A stretch of 64,000 nt of DNA from Candidatus Accumulibacter similis (GTDB lineage: Bacteria; Pseudomonadota; Gammaproteobacteria; Burkholderiales; Rhodocyclaceae), in assembly GCA_013347225.1 (NCBI GenBank), contig CP054595.1, positions 2,600,415 to 2,664,414 of the forward strand. The letters are read 5' to 3'. Below the pieces are notes generated by a model, which saw only the letters and a program-made list of their open reading frames with translations, was not told the DNA's origin and searched no databases. This document shows, piece by piece, positions 25,043 to 34,477 of the stretch. The translations under genes were made by a program, and so were the position numbers. Each line of letters starts with the position of its first letter. Position 1 is the stretch's first letter.

Positions 25043-25864
25043 CTACGCGGACGCGTCTGGCGAAGTCCTCTTGCGCGACGTGGCGCGCGTGGGGGCAGCC
25101 GGCGGGGCCGTCGTCTGGCCTTCCTGGGAAACGGCCGGTTCGCTGCGCAGACTCGAACCACTCAGGCGCAGGATTGTGCAGCGATGCTGCAGGCGGTCGA
25201 GGAGCGCATCGACCAGCGCCTTCTTCTGAAACAGCTCGTACCAGTCGGGCAGGTCGAGATTCGTCGTGACGATCGTCGACAGATGCAAGCTGTAGCGCTG
25301 GTCCATCAGGCGGAAGAACGCATTCACCTGCTCGGGTTTCAGGTTGAGGTAGCCGAGTTCGTCGATGGCGATCAGCGGCAGGCGGCACAACTGATTGAGC
25401 AGCCCGACCGTCGAGCGGTCGGCGAGCGAGGCATACAACTCGTCGAGCAGAACCTGCGCGTTATAGAACCGGGCACGGTAGCCATTCAGACAGGCTTCGC
25501 GCAGGAGCCCGACGGCGATTCCCGACTTGCCCGTTCCGGGAGGGCCGATCAGCAGCAGGTTCTCGCCGCGCCGCAGAAAGTCCAGTCCCGCAAGGCTCAG
25601 GACCTGCGCCTTGTTCACGCTCGGCTGGTGGGCAAAGGGAAACGACTGCAAGGTCCACGGCCAGGGCAGACGCGCCTGCGCCAGACGATAAGCGAGGCTC
25701 TTCTCGCGCCGCGCCGCGTCTTCGGCGCTGAGCAGACGAAAGACGACCTCCGCAACGGGCGAACCTTGCCGCTCGGCGGCATCGAGTTCCTCGTCGAGGA
25801 CGCGAGCGATGCCGGAGCAACGCATCTGCTCGATCAGGGCACGCAGGCGCTCACGCATCCTCAT
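25043..25864 (-). CDS. istB: IS21-family helper ATPase IstB
   Basis: 273 residues with the DnaC/IstB-type AAA+ fold: Walker A LIGPPGTGKSGIAVGLL, Walker B LIAIDELGYLNL, sensor 1 in STIVTTNLDLPDWYELF, and LLDRLQHRCTILRLSGSSLR at the arginine-finger end. It assists the IstA transposase in target choice. The protein is intact although its partner is truncated; the start overlaps the istA end. Confidence 0.9.
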   Translation of the reverse strand: MRMRERLRALIEQMRCSGIARVLDEELDAAERQGSPVAEVVFRLLSAEDAARREKSLAYRLAQARLPWPWTLQSFPFAHQPSVNKAQVLSLAGLDFLRRGENLLLIGPPGTGKSGIAVGLLREACLNGYRARFYNAQVLLDELYASLADRSTVGLLNQLCRLPLIAIDELGYLNLKPEQVNAFFRLMDQRYSLHLSTIVTTNLDLPDWYELFQKKALVDALLDRLQHRCTILRLSGSSLRSEPAVSQEGQTTAPPAAPTRATSRKRTSPDASA

Positions 25865-26685
25865 CCCCCTCGTCGAGATGGAAGAACGCCCCGGCGACCT
25901 GCTGCAGGATCATCGCCTCCAGGCGGCCGAGATCGAAGAGACCGAACTGCAGCGCCTGCGCCACTGCGGCCAGGAAGGGTGCTTGCGGATAAGTCCGCCG
26001 GAATGCCAGCAAGCGGCGCAGCGGCCGCACCCCGCGGCCATGCGCCTGTTTGACCAGAGCCGCGACGTACGCGTCGAGCACCGGGTGGTGCCCCTGCAGC
26101 AACGTCGCCTCGGGCGCTGGCGTGCGGAGTCGGCCCTGCGGTGTCGGGTGGTGTCCGGGCAGCTTCTGCTTCGCACCGCGGATACCGATCAGGCGCGGGT
26201 GCACCGCGACGACCTCGTCGCGCGCACAGATCCGCAGTTCGTCGGAATACAGATACACCGTCAGCGTCTTCCCCACCCAGCGTTCGGGAACCGAGTAGCG
26301 ATTGGTCTCGACCGACACGAAGCCGTACAGATCGACCACCCGCTCGGCCACCTGATAGACCGGTGGCAGGACAGCCGGCAGCCGTTGCAGGCAGGGCCTC
26401 TCGACCGCGTAGGCCGCGCTCGGCGCCATTCCGAGGACACGCTTCGGCTTGGCATTCGCCACCGTCCCGCACCAGGCCCGCGCCTGCTCGTTCAGGTCGG
26501 CGAAATCGGCGAACGTCCGGCCGGCCAGGAAATGGCCTTCGACCCAGGCAAAGGGTCTTTCGACGCGCCCCTTGCGATCGGGTTGATTGACCGGGTGGGC
26601 ACGGAAGGCGAATCCCAGCGTGCGCGCGAACGCCACCATCTCGGGCGCGAACACCGCTTTGACTCCGGCGCCGACACGCAACGGT
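25851..26685 (-). pseudogene. IS21-family transposase IstA, C-terminal fragment
   Basis: About 277 residues remain of a ~500-residue protein. The third catalytic acid lies in QPDRKGRVERPFAWVEGHF, and the C-terminal domain is present (YSVPERWVGKTLTVYLYSD). The N-terminal HTH and first two catalytic Asp residues are missing, so the element cannot transpose by itself. Confidence 0.85.
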
Positions 26686-26686
26686 C

Positions 26687-27720
26687 CGCCAAGGCAAGAC
26701 CCCCGACACCACGGTCGGCGCGCACCTCGAAGTTGCCGCCGCCTATGGGGTCAACATGGTCAGCGTCGAGCGCGGCGACCAGGTCCAGCTCTGCTACAAC
26801 GGCGACGCGTTTCGCCGGATGCTGGCGTTGCGGGCGAGCGATGTCCAGAAAGCGCTGGCCGCCCTGGCATTGACCCGGCACGATTGCGTCTCGCCGACGC
26901 TGACCCCGATCGAGCGCTTTGCGGTCGACAACTGGCGCGCGGGGTACTCGATCGGGTCGAAACCGCGACACTCCCCGAGGTGCTGAAAAACCGCCTTCAC
27001 CTGCGCAAGGCGGGCGTCTGGGCGAGTCTCGCCTGGCAGCGCGCGCGGCGGCCGGAACTCGGCGCTGCTCAGGCCGCGGAAGCCGCGACGCGGGCGCTGA
27101 GTGAACTGGCGGCGATCAACAAGAGCGAACTGACGGACAGCGATGCCGCGACCTACAGCGACGCAGCGGTTCGCGTCGGTGCGTCGCGCTGGGCCGCTGA
27201 ACCCGGTGTGCCGGTCGCTCCGATCAAGGCCGGAGTCGGGCTCGCCATCCTCACCCGCCCGGGACACCAGCCCGGCGAGACCTGCATCGATCTCGTCCAG
27301 GCCTCAAATGCTGCGCAGAAGCCACTGGTTACCCGCTGCACCTATGGGACGGTGTGGTCGGCATCGGCCGCCGCGCATCCGCAGGGAACCTCGCTGACCG
27401 TCGCCGTGCAGCCGCTCGATACCTGGCGCGAGCTGTGGGTCTTCCGCCACGGGCCGGCGGGGTGGAGCGTCGACGTCGTGCCGCCTGCAACCGACCAGCC
27501 GAATCTTGGCTACATCGAGTTCGCCGGCTGGGTTCCTGGCGGCACGCAGATGCTCGCGGCGCGTGAGGCGAAGCTCAACGGTCGCTACAAGACGAGCTTC
27601 GAGCTGATCAACCTTGCCACGCTGGAGGTTGAGCGCTCGGCGGACCAGCCGGCTTCGTTGAGCTCCTTCTATCGCTGGCAGAGTCCGGTCTGGAAGGCGC
27701 AAACGGTGAGTCTGCGCTGA
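26687..27720 (+). pseudogene. Truncated and frameshifted gene of unknown function
   Basis: The frame opens at the IS21 junction without a start (VRQGKTPDTTVGAHLEVAAA) and continues to about 26938 (TPIERFAVDNWRA). The same protein resumes in another frame (RGVLDRVETATLPEVLKNRL) to the stop at 27720, so a one-base shift lies near 26935-26945. The C-terminal half resembles a beta-propeller or secreted repeat protein (YTTFELINLATLEVE-like strands), but I recognise no family. It looks like chromosomal cargo broken by IS activity. Confidence 0.7.
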
Positions 27721-27750
27721 ATGGGGTGCAGAGCAGGCGGGAGAAGGGAC

Positions 27751-27779
27751 GCGGGGGCAAAGGCCCCCGCGTTTGTTTC
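27751..27779 (+). terminator. Rho-independent terminator
   Basis: GCGGGGGC (27751-27758) and GCCCCCGC (27763-27770) form an 8-bp stem with AAAG loop, followed by GTTTGTTTC. Placed after the pseudogene and before the convergent regulator gene. Confidence 0.8.
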
Positions 27780-27789
27780 GGCAGCTTGG

Positions 27790-28290
27790 CTACGGGGCTG
27801 GTTCGGCGGCCACCGCGCGCTGATAGAGATCCACGATCCGGGCAGCGAGGTGGGCCGGAGAGGCGCGATGACCCTGCGCTTCGAGTACCGCCTGCACAAT
27901 GCCTTCGAGCACAGCCGTTTGGAGTAGCGGGCGCGGTGATCCGTCACCAGCCGCTGCGTCACCAGAACCCGCTGAATACGCAGCTCGCTGGGACGCGATT
28001 CGGAAGGCCTGTCCGGTCGCGAGCCAGTCCAGGGACACCCCGGCGGCGGTGGCGATGGCCAGAGCCTTGTTGAGCGGTGGCATCCGGTGATCGATGAGGT
28101 AGCTGCGCAGCACCGACTCGGCGATCCCGCATCGGCGCGCGAAAGAGGCCACCGAACCCGAGCCCATCAGCCATTTCAAGCGGGCCGCAAGCACCGCCGG
28201 GTCGAGTTCGGGAACGACGCGCGACGTCACGTCGGGACCGGACCCGCCTGCGTCAGGCGACGACACGTCGGGGGCGAAGGGTGAGGTCAA
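27790..28290 (-). CDS. XRE-family transcriptional regulator
   Basis: 166 residues. A helix-turn-helix lies in the middle (SVASFARRCGIAESVLRSYL then HRMPPLNKALAIATAAGVSL, ending DWLATG), the standard Cro/CI-type layout, preceded by a disordered Pro/Asp-rich stretch. A helical C-terminal part may be a dimerisation region. It faces leftward downstream of the two-component genes and could regulate ICE functions; the target is unknown. Confidence 0.82.
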   Translation of the reverse strand: MTSPFAPDVSSPDAGGSGPDVTSRVVPELDPAVLAARLKWLMGSGSVASFARRCGIAESVLRSYLIDHRMPPLNKALAIATAAGVSLDWLATGQAFRIASQRAAYSAGSGDAAAGDGSPRPLLQTAVLEGIVQAVLEAQGHRASPAHLAARIVDLYQRAVAAEPAP

Positions 28291-28373
28291 TTCTCATGCC
28301 TCCAGGAATGGATGGGCTGGCCGGAGACGCGGATCACGCTCCAGAGCCCGGGGAATGCAGTCCGATCGGCGCA

Positions 28374-30455
28374 TCACATCCGGCCGGTTCCACTGCGCAC
28401 CCGCTGCAGCGTCAGCACGAGACTCACGCCATCCTCGACGTCGCTGGCGGTGATCGTGCCGCCCATCTTCGCCATGTACGTCTTGGCAACGAAAAGACCC
28501 TGGCCGCGGTTGCCATTGGCGCCGGAATCGAGCTGGTCCGACACGCCGTACTCGAAGATCCGGTCCAACAGTTCGCCGGGGATCGGGGCGCCGACGTTGT
28601 GGATGGACACCGTGGCGGCGGTGTCAGTCGTCTCCAGCGTCATGGTGATCGGCGTGCCGGGCCGCCGGCAGCGCTCCGCGTTCTTCAGCACGTGCGTGAA
28701 GACATCCTCGAGCGCGTACTCGTCGGCACGCACCAGAACCGGACGATCGCCCGGGTCGCAACTCAGATTGGTGACGCCGGCGTTGTCGGCGACGTGGCGG
28801 AGAAACTCGGCGAGATCGATGGCCTGCACCTCGATGGCGGACGACTGGAAAGCCTCGCTCGGGCTGGCGCTCCCATAGAGGATGCGCACCGCCTGCAGCA
28901 TCCGGCTGATGTAGCGGTGACTCGGGTCGTCGGGGTCGCCATGCAGCACGAGTAGCGATTGCAGCGGCGACATGATCTCGTGGCCGACGGCGTGCCACTG
29001 GTCCTTCTCCTGCTCGGCGCGAATGCGCTCGCGCTCGGCGTCCTCCTTCACCCGGCGCAGGAGGTCGTTCAGGCAGTTGGCGAGGATCCCGAGTTCATCG
29101 CTGCCACGCAGGTCGGCGAGGTCGAAGCGCTCGAGACCGCCGGTCATCTTGACGCTGCGCGACAGGTCGTCCGCCCGCCGGGTGAGGCGGGCAATGCGGC
29201 GGATGATCCCGGCTTCGATCACCCCCCAGGCGACCACGATCGCCAGCAACATGGCGCCGACGAACCACGAGACGCGGGTGGCGACGGCGCTGAGCGTCTT
29301 GTTGACGCTGCGTGCATCGCCGCGGAGCACGATCTGGTAGCTGCCCAACGGGGTCGCGACCTCGTCGACGAGTTCGACCGGCGCATCGTAGGTCTCCACC
29401 GGCAGCTTTCGGATCAGGCGCGTGATCACTGGCGACGACGGCTCAAGCGCCTCGTCCTGGCCTCTGAGATGGGCGATTTCGACGTCCTTGCCGGCGACGA
29501 CCCTGCGAATGCTCAGCGTCTCGCCGGGCAGCAGCAGGCTGGTCAGGTCGTTGAGCGAGAACGGCGGGACGGCGCCCTCTTCGTTGCTGTCGAACAGCGT
29601 CGGGGCGTCGCCGGGCGGCAGGACCTCGATGCGCACCTGGAACTGATCCAGGTCGGGTGGCGGCCAGGGCGGTCTCTTCCCCTGCAGGAGCGCCTGGCTG
29701 AGGACTTCGATCGGCAGGCGCAGCGAGAAGAACGATTTCTTATGGCAGCCTTCCGTCTCGTCGGGCGCATCGAGACACGTGCCGCTCTGCCAGACCCAGC
29801 CGCGAAACTCCTTCACGGGCTTCTGCCCGGTGTAATCCCGATCGTCGAGTTCGACGTAGCCGGTGAACCGCCCACGCGTTCCTTCGCCCCGCGGCCGGCT
29901 GTTTCCGCCCAGCGGTTCAAAGGGTGCCATCCAGCGATAGGTCTCGCCGCGCAGGCTGACGGTGACGCGCAGGCGGTGCGCGCCATCGAGAAACTCGTCG
30001 CCAATGCGGTGCGGCACCAGCGGATCGCTGGCGAAGGTGCCGGCGGCGTAGATGAAGCCGCCCGCCCAGGGGTTGTTGCCGATCGCCACACAGAGGCTGC
30101 CGTAGTTGCGGTACTGCACCAGGCAGCCGGCCATTTCGACCGCATGGCGGACCTTGTTCTGGTCGTCGAAGTCGATGCTGGAAAACGGCAGGACGACCGG
30201 GCGCAAGGGTGTCGCCTGCTCAGCACTTCGCGGGGGATTGAGCAGTGCAAGTTGCCCGGTCGGGTGGCGCAGGCGGGCGGCGATCTGTTCCTTGGTCTTC
30301 GCGAAGCTCGCCTGGTAGGTATCGTAGCTGCGCTGCTTCTCCTCCTGCAGGACGGTGACCGCCATCGTCACGACGGCCAGCGCGAGCAACAGAAACGCGC
30401 TGCGAAAGAGGATGCGCAGCCGGAAGGACGCCAGCCAGGCAAGCCCTGCACTCAT
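28374..30455 (-). CDS. Membrane-bound sensor histidine kinase
   Basis: 693 residues. Two membrane helices (ILFRSAFLLLALAVVTMAVT near 15-35 and VGAMLLAIVVAWGVIEAGII near 395-415) bracket a ~350-residue periplasmic sensor region with two Cys (CLDAPDETEGCHK). A HAMP-like segment and the phospho-acceptor helix QWHAVGHEIMSPLQSLLVL follow. The ATPase domain has the N-box VFTHVLKNAERCR, and GNRGQGLFVAKTYMAKMGG. It overlaps the response-regulator gene by 4 nt, so the two form one operon. The signal is unknown. Confidence 0.9.
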   Translation of the reverse strand: MSAGLAWLASFRLRILFRSAFLLLALAVVTMAVTVLQEEKQRSYDTYQASFAKTKEQIAARLRHPTGQLALLNPPRSAEQATPLRPVVLPFSSIDFDDQNKVRHAVEMAGCLVQYRNYGSLCVAIGNNPWAGGFIYAAGTFASDPLVPHRIGDEFLDGAHRLRVTVSLRGETYRWMAPFEPLGGNSRPRGEGTRGRFTGYVELDDRDYTGQKPVKEFRGWVWQSGTCLDAPDETEGCHKKSFFSLRLPIEVLSQALLQGKRPPWPPPDLDQFQVRIEVLPPGDAPTLFDSNEEGAVPPFSLNDLTSLLLPGETLSIRRVVAGKDVEIAHLRGQDEALEPSSPVITRLIRKLPVETYDAPVELVDEVATPLGSYQIVLRGDARSVNKTLSAVATRVSWFVGAMLLAIVVAWGVIEAGIIRRIARLTRRADDLSRSVKMTGGLERFDLADLRGSDELGILANCLNDLLRRVKEDAERERIRAEQEKDQWHAVGHEIMSPLQSLLVLHGDPDDPSHRYISRMLQAVRILYGSASPSEAFQSSAIEVQAIDLAEFLRHVADNAGVTNLSCDPGDRPVLVRADEYALEDVFTHVLKNAERCRRPGTPITMTLETTDTAATVSIHNVGAPIPGELLDRIFEYGVSDQLDSGANGNRGQGLFVAKTYMAKMGGTITASDVEDGVSLVLTLQRVRSGTGRM

Positions 30456-31168
30456 CGGCGGACATCGTCCGGGGGCTCATCCGACCAGCGGAAGCCGCGC
30501 ATCGGGACGTTCTCGATGCGATCGAAGTCTTCATCGAACTCGCGGAAGGCCTCGCGGATGGCGCTGATGTGCTTGCGGATGTTGTCCCGGTTGCGGCCGC
30601 TCTTCACGACCTCGAAGAACTCCTCGTAGGAAACGACCTGACCGCGCTTCTCGTAGAGCGTGGCCAGGATCCGCTGGGCGGTCAGCGGCAGATTGATCCG
30701 CTTGCCCCGCCACAGCGGCGCGGCCTGGCGCAGCGGGTCGAGCGACAACTCATCGCCGGCGGCGGGACTCGTCTTGCCCTGATCCCGATCGTGCGCGGTG
30801 CGCAGGATTTCCAGGAAGGTGTCGACGAAATCGGACTCGGAGAAGGTCGTCTTCTGCAGGTAGTCCCAGGCATCGAGCGCCTTCATGATGCTGCGGTAGA
30901 TGGTGGCCGGCATCGCCGAGACGACCAGCACCGGCGTCCCGCGCGCACCCTTGTTGATGGCGTTGATGATCGCGACGCCGGCGTGCCGCTCGCGACCCAG
31001 CTCGATGTCGAGCACGACCAGGTCGTAGTTCTCGCGGGCGATGGCCGCTTCGGCTTCGTCGCGGGTGAACCACTGCTCGACCCGGATCCCGGGTCTGGCC
31101 GAGAGAATCCACTCAGCAAGCTGGTTGCTGGTGGGCCGGTCGTCTTCGATGACAGCGACTTTGAGCAT
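30452..31168 (-). CDS. Response regulator with winged-helix output domain
   Basis: 238 residues. The receiver domain has the acidic pair in VAVIEDDRP, the phospho-Asp54 in LVVLDIELGRE, and the conserved Lys in YLQKTTFSESD. The C-terminal domain resembles OmpR/PhoB-type DNA-binding (TAQRILATLYEKRGQVVSYE and ISAIREAFREF then RGFRW). Upstream lies a tandem 20-bp repeat that could be its own operator. Confidence 0.88.
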   Translation of the reverse strand: MLKVAVIEDDRPTSNQLAEWILSARPGIRVEQWFTRDEAEAAIARENYDLVVLDIELGRERHAGVAIINAINKGARGTPVLVVSAMPATIYRSIMKALDAWDYLQKTTFSESDFVDTFLEILRTAHDRDQGKTSPAAGDELSLDPLRQAAPLWRGKRINLPLTAQRILATLYEKRGQVVSYEEFFEVVKSGRNRDNIRKHISAIREAFREFDEDFDRIENVPMRGFRWSDEPPDDVRR

Positions 31169-31243
31169 CGGGCGCGCTCCCTGACGTTTTGCTCAAGTAT
31201 CCCCGATTTCTCCGGAACAAACATTCTCGCCGCGTGAGTGTTT

Positions 31244-31283
31244 GTTCACACGACGGAAGAAACGTTCACGCGGCGGAAGAAAC
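31244..31283. promoter_or_regulatory. Tandem 20-bp repeat upstream of the two-component operon
   Basis: GTTCACACGACGGAAGAAAC (31244-31263) is followed immediately by GTTCACGCGGCGGAAGAAAC (31264-31283), 18 of 20 bases identical. GAACAAA/TTTGTTC-type dyads flank it (GAACAAAC near 31215 and GTGAACAAA near 31297). At 76 bp upstream of the response-regulator start it is a good candidate operator for autoregulation. Confidence 0.6.
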
Positions 31284-31985
31284 ACCGCCGGGGCGTGAAC
31301 AAAGACACCCCACGGCGGCATTGAATCTTCCGCGGCATCTCCGGCACGATGGGCTTAGTGGGACAACGGTGAATCGGTCGGGCTTTCGGTTCCCGGAGAC
31401 CGGGATGGGCCTCCGGCCGACGGTAGGGCGCCATTGGGAGGGGAGACAGTCATGTCCAGGGGGCTGAGCAACATGAGGGAGGCGACGGGTCATGGCCTTC
31501 GCCGGCAGACCATTGCCAGGAGGACTGTCAGCAGACGGGCCGTGCCGCGAGTGGTGCCGCGGATCGGGCACCGCGAGCCGGTTGTTTCGGTGCCACAGGT
31601 CCGAAACGCCGTGCGGCAGTTCGCCACGTTCGGCCCGGTCGGACAGCAGTGTCGACAGGACGCAGCGCCGCACGCGGTTCAAACGGTGATCCCGCAGGGC
31701 GCAATTCGGGCACGCGGGGAGGAGGGCGGTCCGTACGATGCCCCCCATGAATCCTTATTACATCAGGATTGGTTGCCTCCCTGCCTCATGAACGAAATCA
31801 GGGGGTGCGCGACCGATGGCTGGCTGCCGGCGGAGTTGTCGGGCCGGTTCTCGCGGTCCGACGCGCCCAAAGCGGACGCCGCCAGCCGTCGTTCCCGGCA
31901 GCCGGCTGCCGGCAGACCGTCCGCCGTTTCAAAAGGATTGTGTGGGGTACCAATCCTTATCTTTAAGAGGGGGCACGTACGACCG
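31284..31985. other. Gene-poor region before the mobI-like gene, candidate oriT
   Basis: About 700 bp without a convincing gene; the open frame from 31434 is not coding-like until 31986. It holds paired AATCCT/AGGATT dyads at 31750-31770 and 31933-31958. In SXT/R391 and IncC elements the transfer origin lies next to mobI, so oriT may be here; no sequence match to a known oriT was possible. Confidence 0.4.
31933..31958. promoter_or_regulatory. AAGGATTG/CAATCCTT dyad before the mobI-like gene
   Basis: A perfect 8-bp inverted repeat (31933-31940 with 31951-31958), 28 bp before the ATG. A related AATCCT (31750) / AGGATT (31765) dyad lies 180 bp upstream. Confidence 0.45.
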
Positions 31986-32471
31986 ATGGACGCGTGGATC
32001 AGCGAAGTGCAAGCGCTGCTGCAGGGCCGCCTCCAGGAGGTGTTCGAGAACGCCCGCGACCTCGGCAATCGCTATCTGCAGGCGGTCATGGATGCCAACG
32101 CGCGCCAGGAATGGAAGCACAAGAACACGCTCCAGTTGCGGGTCCGTCAGCGTGGCAACGCGGTCTCGCTGGAGTGGTATCTCGTCGGCTGGATCGGCGG
32201 GACGGGTCCGGATCGCCGGATGCGCCGGACGTACATTCCGAAGCGCAACCCCAGCCGCCGGCGCGACGCGCAGGTGTTCCGTTATCGACTCGAGGACCTG
32301 CTTCGGCACACCTCGGGGTGGGACGACGATCTGGTCCGTGCGACCGAGATCGAAGCCAGTGAGTACCGTCGAGAGGCGCACTATCTCGCCGACATGCTCG
32401 TGACACTGGGACGCCTGCAGCGCTGCACGCCGGGGCCGACGCTGGAGAGGGCCGGGGAGGACACGCCATGA
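31986..32471 (+). CDS. MobI-like conjugative transfer protein
   Basis: 161 residues from ATG 31986. The middle (LQLRVRQRGNAVSLEWYLVG, then RRMRRTYIPKRNPSRRRDAQ) matches my memory of MobI proteins of SXT/IncC elements, which are needed for oriT processing: a basic strand-rich core, a YIPK motif and a helical charged tail. No relaxase is present in the window. The match is by eye and moderately secure. The stop overlaps the next gene (ATGA). Confidence 0.5.
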   Translation: MDAWISEVQALLQGRLQEVFENARDLGNRYLQAVMDANARQEWKHKNTLQLRVRQRGNAVSLEWYLVGWIGGTGPDRRMRRTYIPKRNPSRRRDAQVFRYRLEDLLRHTSGWDDDLVRATEIEASEYRREAHYLADMLVTLGRLQRCTPGPTLERAGEDTP

Positions 32472-32779
32472 ACAAGCCGCCGCGCTACCTGGTGACCGAT
32501 CGGTTCGAATTCGGGATGCTCGCGTCGCTGACCGCCGAACTCAAGCTGACGGAGCTATCCCTCGACGACGTCTGCCAACTCATCGAAGAGGCCGAGCGCG
32601 AGAAGCAACAGGGTCTTCATGGCGGCTGGGGCGATGCGGTCAGGGAGATGGCCGCGGTGACGCGGGTGCCGCAAGGATCGATTTGGCTGGTTGCCTGTCC
32701 CGTGGCCAGTGATCGCGGCGTCGAACTGAAATGGGCACGTGTCGAAGTCGTCGAGCGACCTCTCGGCGCCGACCGTTGA
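32468..32779 (+). CDS. 103-residue hypothetical protein
   Basis: Overlaps the MobI-like gene by 4 nt, so probably co-translated. Soluble, with an acidic helix (LSLDDVCQLIEEAEREKQQG) and a strand-rich C-terminal half. No family recognised. Confidence 0.6.
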   Translation: MNKPPRYLVTDRFEFGMLASLTAELKLTELSLDDVCQLIEEAEREKQQGLHGGWGDAVREMAAVTRVPQGSIWLVACPVASDRGVELKWARVEVVERPLGADR

Positions 32780-33108
32780 ATCCAAGGTCATGCACAGCGC
32801 TGCCGGCGGGTCGTCGCGGCGGACCGTACTGGAGACCGCCCGCGGTGCCTTGATCGTTTGCGGCGCCCCGGCCGGGACGGGTTCCGATCGAGCGAAGAAG
32901 ACAATTCGGTCTGTACCCATCGACGGAGGTGCGGCGCGTCCTCGGTGGCAAAGCCAGATCCATCAGTCGCGTCCGCTCTCGTCCCGCCGGAGCCGCAAGG
33001 CCCCACCCCGCAAGGCTCAAGAATCCGCTCGCGCCTCGGTCCGAAACCTTGCCCGGCCGGCCGCATTTCCACCGTTCCCACCGGAAGCCGGGTGCTACAA
33101 GCTGCGGC
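32780..33108. other. Region upstream of repA
   Basis: 329 bp in which the repA frame is open from 32929 but with a Pro/Arg-rich translation unlike coding sequence. It probably holds the repA promoter; no clear boxes are seen. Confidence 0.35.
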
Positions 33109-34083
33109 ATGTCCTGCCCGCATTCCGCTCCTCCTCCCGGCGATTCGAGCGTCGCCAGCCCGAGCCCGGTCGCGGTGGAAGGAGGGGGCGTTTCGCCGGC
33201 CCGGGCAGCCCGTGCCCGCAAACTCATCGCCCTGGCCTGCGACCTCACCGATGCCGAGGTCGATGTCGGGTCGCTCGCCTTCCTCGGACAGGCGCTCGTC
33301 CAGACCACCTTGCCCCACAGTGACCCCGGAGTGCCCTGCTTTGAACGGACGAGTGGTTCGGTGTCGCTGTCGATCATCGCCAACCCGCGATTCGGTCTGC
33401 CCTTTGGCACCGTGCCGCGGCTCCTGCTGGCCTGGATCTGCACCGAGGCCGTGAAGACCCGATCGCCGATGCTCGGTCTCGGCAACAGTCAGAACGAGTT
33501 CCTGCGCAAACTCGGGATGCGGACCGATGGCCGCGATTGCCAGCGGCTTCGTGCGCAGTCGTTGAAGCTCTTCTCGTCGATGCTGTCGATCACCTATCAG
33601 AGCCAGGGACGGTTCGGCCTGAAGAACATGCCGATCGCCGACGAGGCCTTCGTCTTCTGGGACCCGCATCGGCCCGATGAGCGAACACCATGGGAAAGCA
33701 GCCTCAGACTCTCGGGCGAGTTCTTCCGCAACGTGACCGAAGCGCCGGTGCCGATCGACATGCGCGTGCTGCACGCGCTCTCGAGGTCGCCCCTGGCGAT
33801 GGATATCTATTCCTGGCTGGTCTACCGCGTCTTTCTCCTGCGCGTCACCAATCGTCCCAGCGTCGTCATTCCCTGGCAGTCCCTGAAGCGTCAGTTCGGT
33901 GCGGATTACGGCGCCACGTCGCGCGGTCTGCTCGACTTCCGGAAACAGTTCCTCCTGCGGCTCAAGGACGCTCTGCTGTTCTACCCCGAGGCGGAGGTCT
34001 GCGGGCAGGACACGGGACTCCTGGTGGCAGCCAGCCGCCTGCGTACGCGCCACACCGGTGGCGGCCGGCTGTCCTCCTTGTAG
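33109..34083 (+). CDS. repA: RepA-type plasmid replication initiator
   Basis: 324 residues from ATG 33109. It resembles the pfam04796 RepA family of broad-host plasmids: PFGTVPRLLLAWICTEAVKT, GLGNSQNEFLRKLGM, then PIDMRVLHALSRSPLAMDIY SWLVYR and IPWQSLKRQFGADYG, the winged-helix DNA-binding part. An iteron array with DnaA box lies 0.5 kb downstream. It implies that the ICE can replicate as a circular plasmid after excision. Confidence 0.85.
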   Translation: MSCPHSAPPPGDSSVASPSPVAVEGGGVSPARAARARKLIALACDLTDAEVDVGSLAFLGQALVQTTLPHSDPGVPCFERTSGSVSLSIIANPRFGLPFGTVPRLLLAWICTEAVKTRSPMLGLGNSQNEFLRKLGMRTDGRDCQRLRAQSLKLFSSMLSITYQSQGRFGLKNMPIADEAFVFWDPHRPDERTPWESSLRLSGEFFRNVTEAPVPIDMRVLHALSRSPLAMDIYSWLVYRVFLLRVTNRPSVVIPWQSLKRQFGADYGATSRGLLDFRKQFLLRLKDALLFYPEAEVCGQDTGLLVAASRLRTRHTGGGRLSSL

Positions 34084-34477
34084 TCTCGGCGTCCCTGTAG
34101 TCCCGGCCACCTGGTTTCCCTCGCGATCGGTGGGGACGGGATCTCGCGTGTTCCGGTCCTGATCGTCATCATCGCCGGCCCGGTGGGCTTGGTGGCCTCA
34201 CGATACGGCGATGCGCGGACACGGACCCCAGCGTGAGCCGGCCGACGAACCGCCTCCTGCCGCCAATTGCCCAACGCGCCCGGCCATCCCTTTCCTGGTA
34301 GTCAGGGACTGCACCCGCGGACCGTCCGCAAGCCGATCCAGTCACGCCCCGTCGACGCGACGCCTGATTCCTGCCGGCCATGGCGCGGGGGCCGGAGCCC
34401 GGCCTGGTCGATCAACTGCGGAATTTCCTTCTGTGGCCGATCGCGATCCAGTGCCCGCCGTGCGGTGTGCCGGGGAG
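34084..34477. other. 394 bp between repA and the iteron origin
   Basis: No gene-like frame is supported; probably untranslated spacer belonging to the replication region. Confidence 0.4.

Larger units (their letters stand above)
24640..26690 (-). mobile_element. IS21-family element, right-truncated
   Basis: The left end is proposed at TGACGCTCACGAAACCTGAC (24640), where the ISAs1 reading frame breaks and GCTCACGA is repeated 30 bp in. It contains istB and only the C-terminal part of istA. The right end is missing, and a broken unrelated gene begins at about 26687, so a deletion probably followed insertion. The 24662-25042 stretch inside it carries no supported gene. Confidence 0.7.

Noticed and set aside
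31244..31283. A short CRISPR array
   Set aside because: The two 20-bp repeats are directly adjacent with no spacer, and no cas gene is nearby.
31434..31985. N-terminal extension of the MobI-like protein (frame open from 31434)
   Set aside because: The extension is Arg/Pro-rich without domain character and covers inverted repeats typical of a regulatory region; ATG 31986 fits better.
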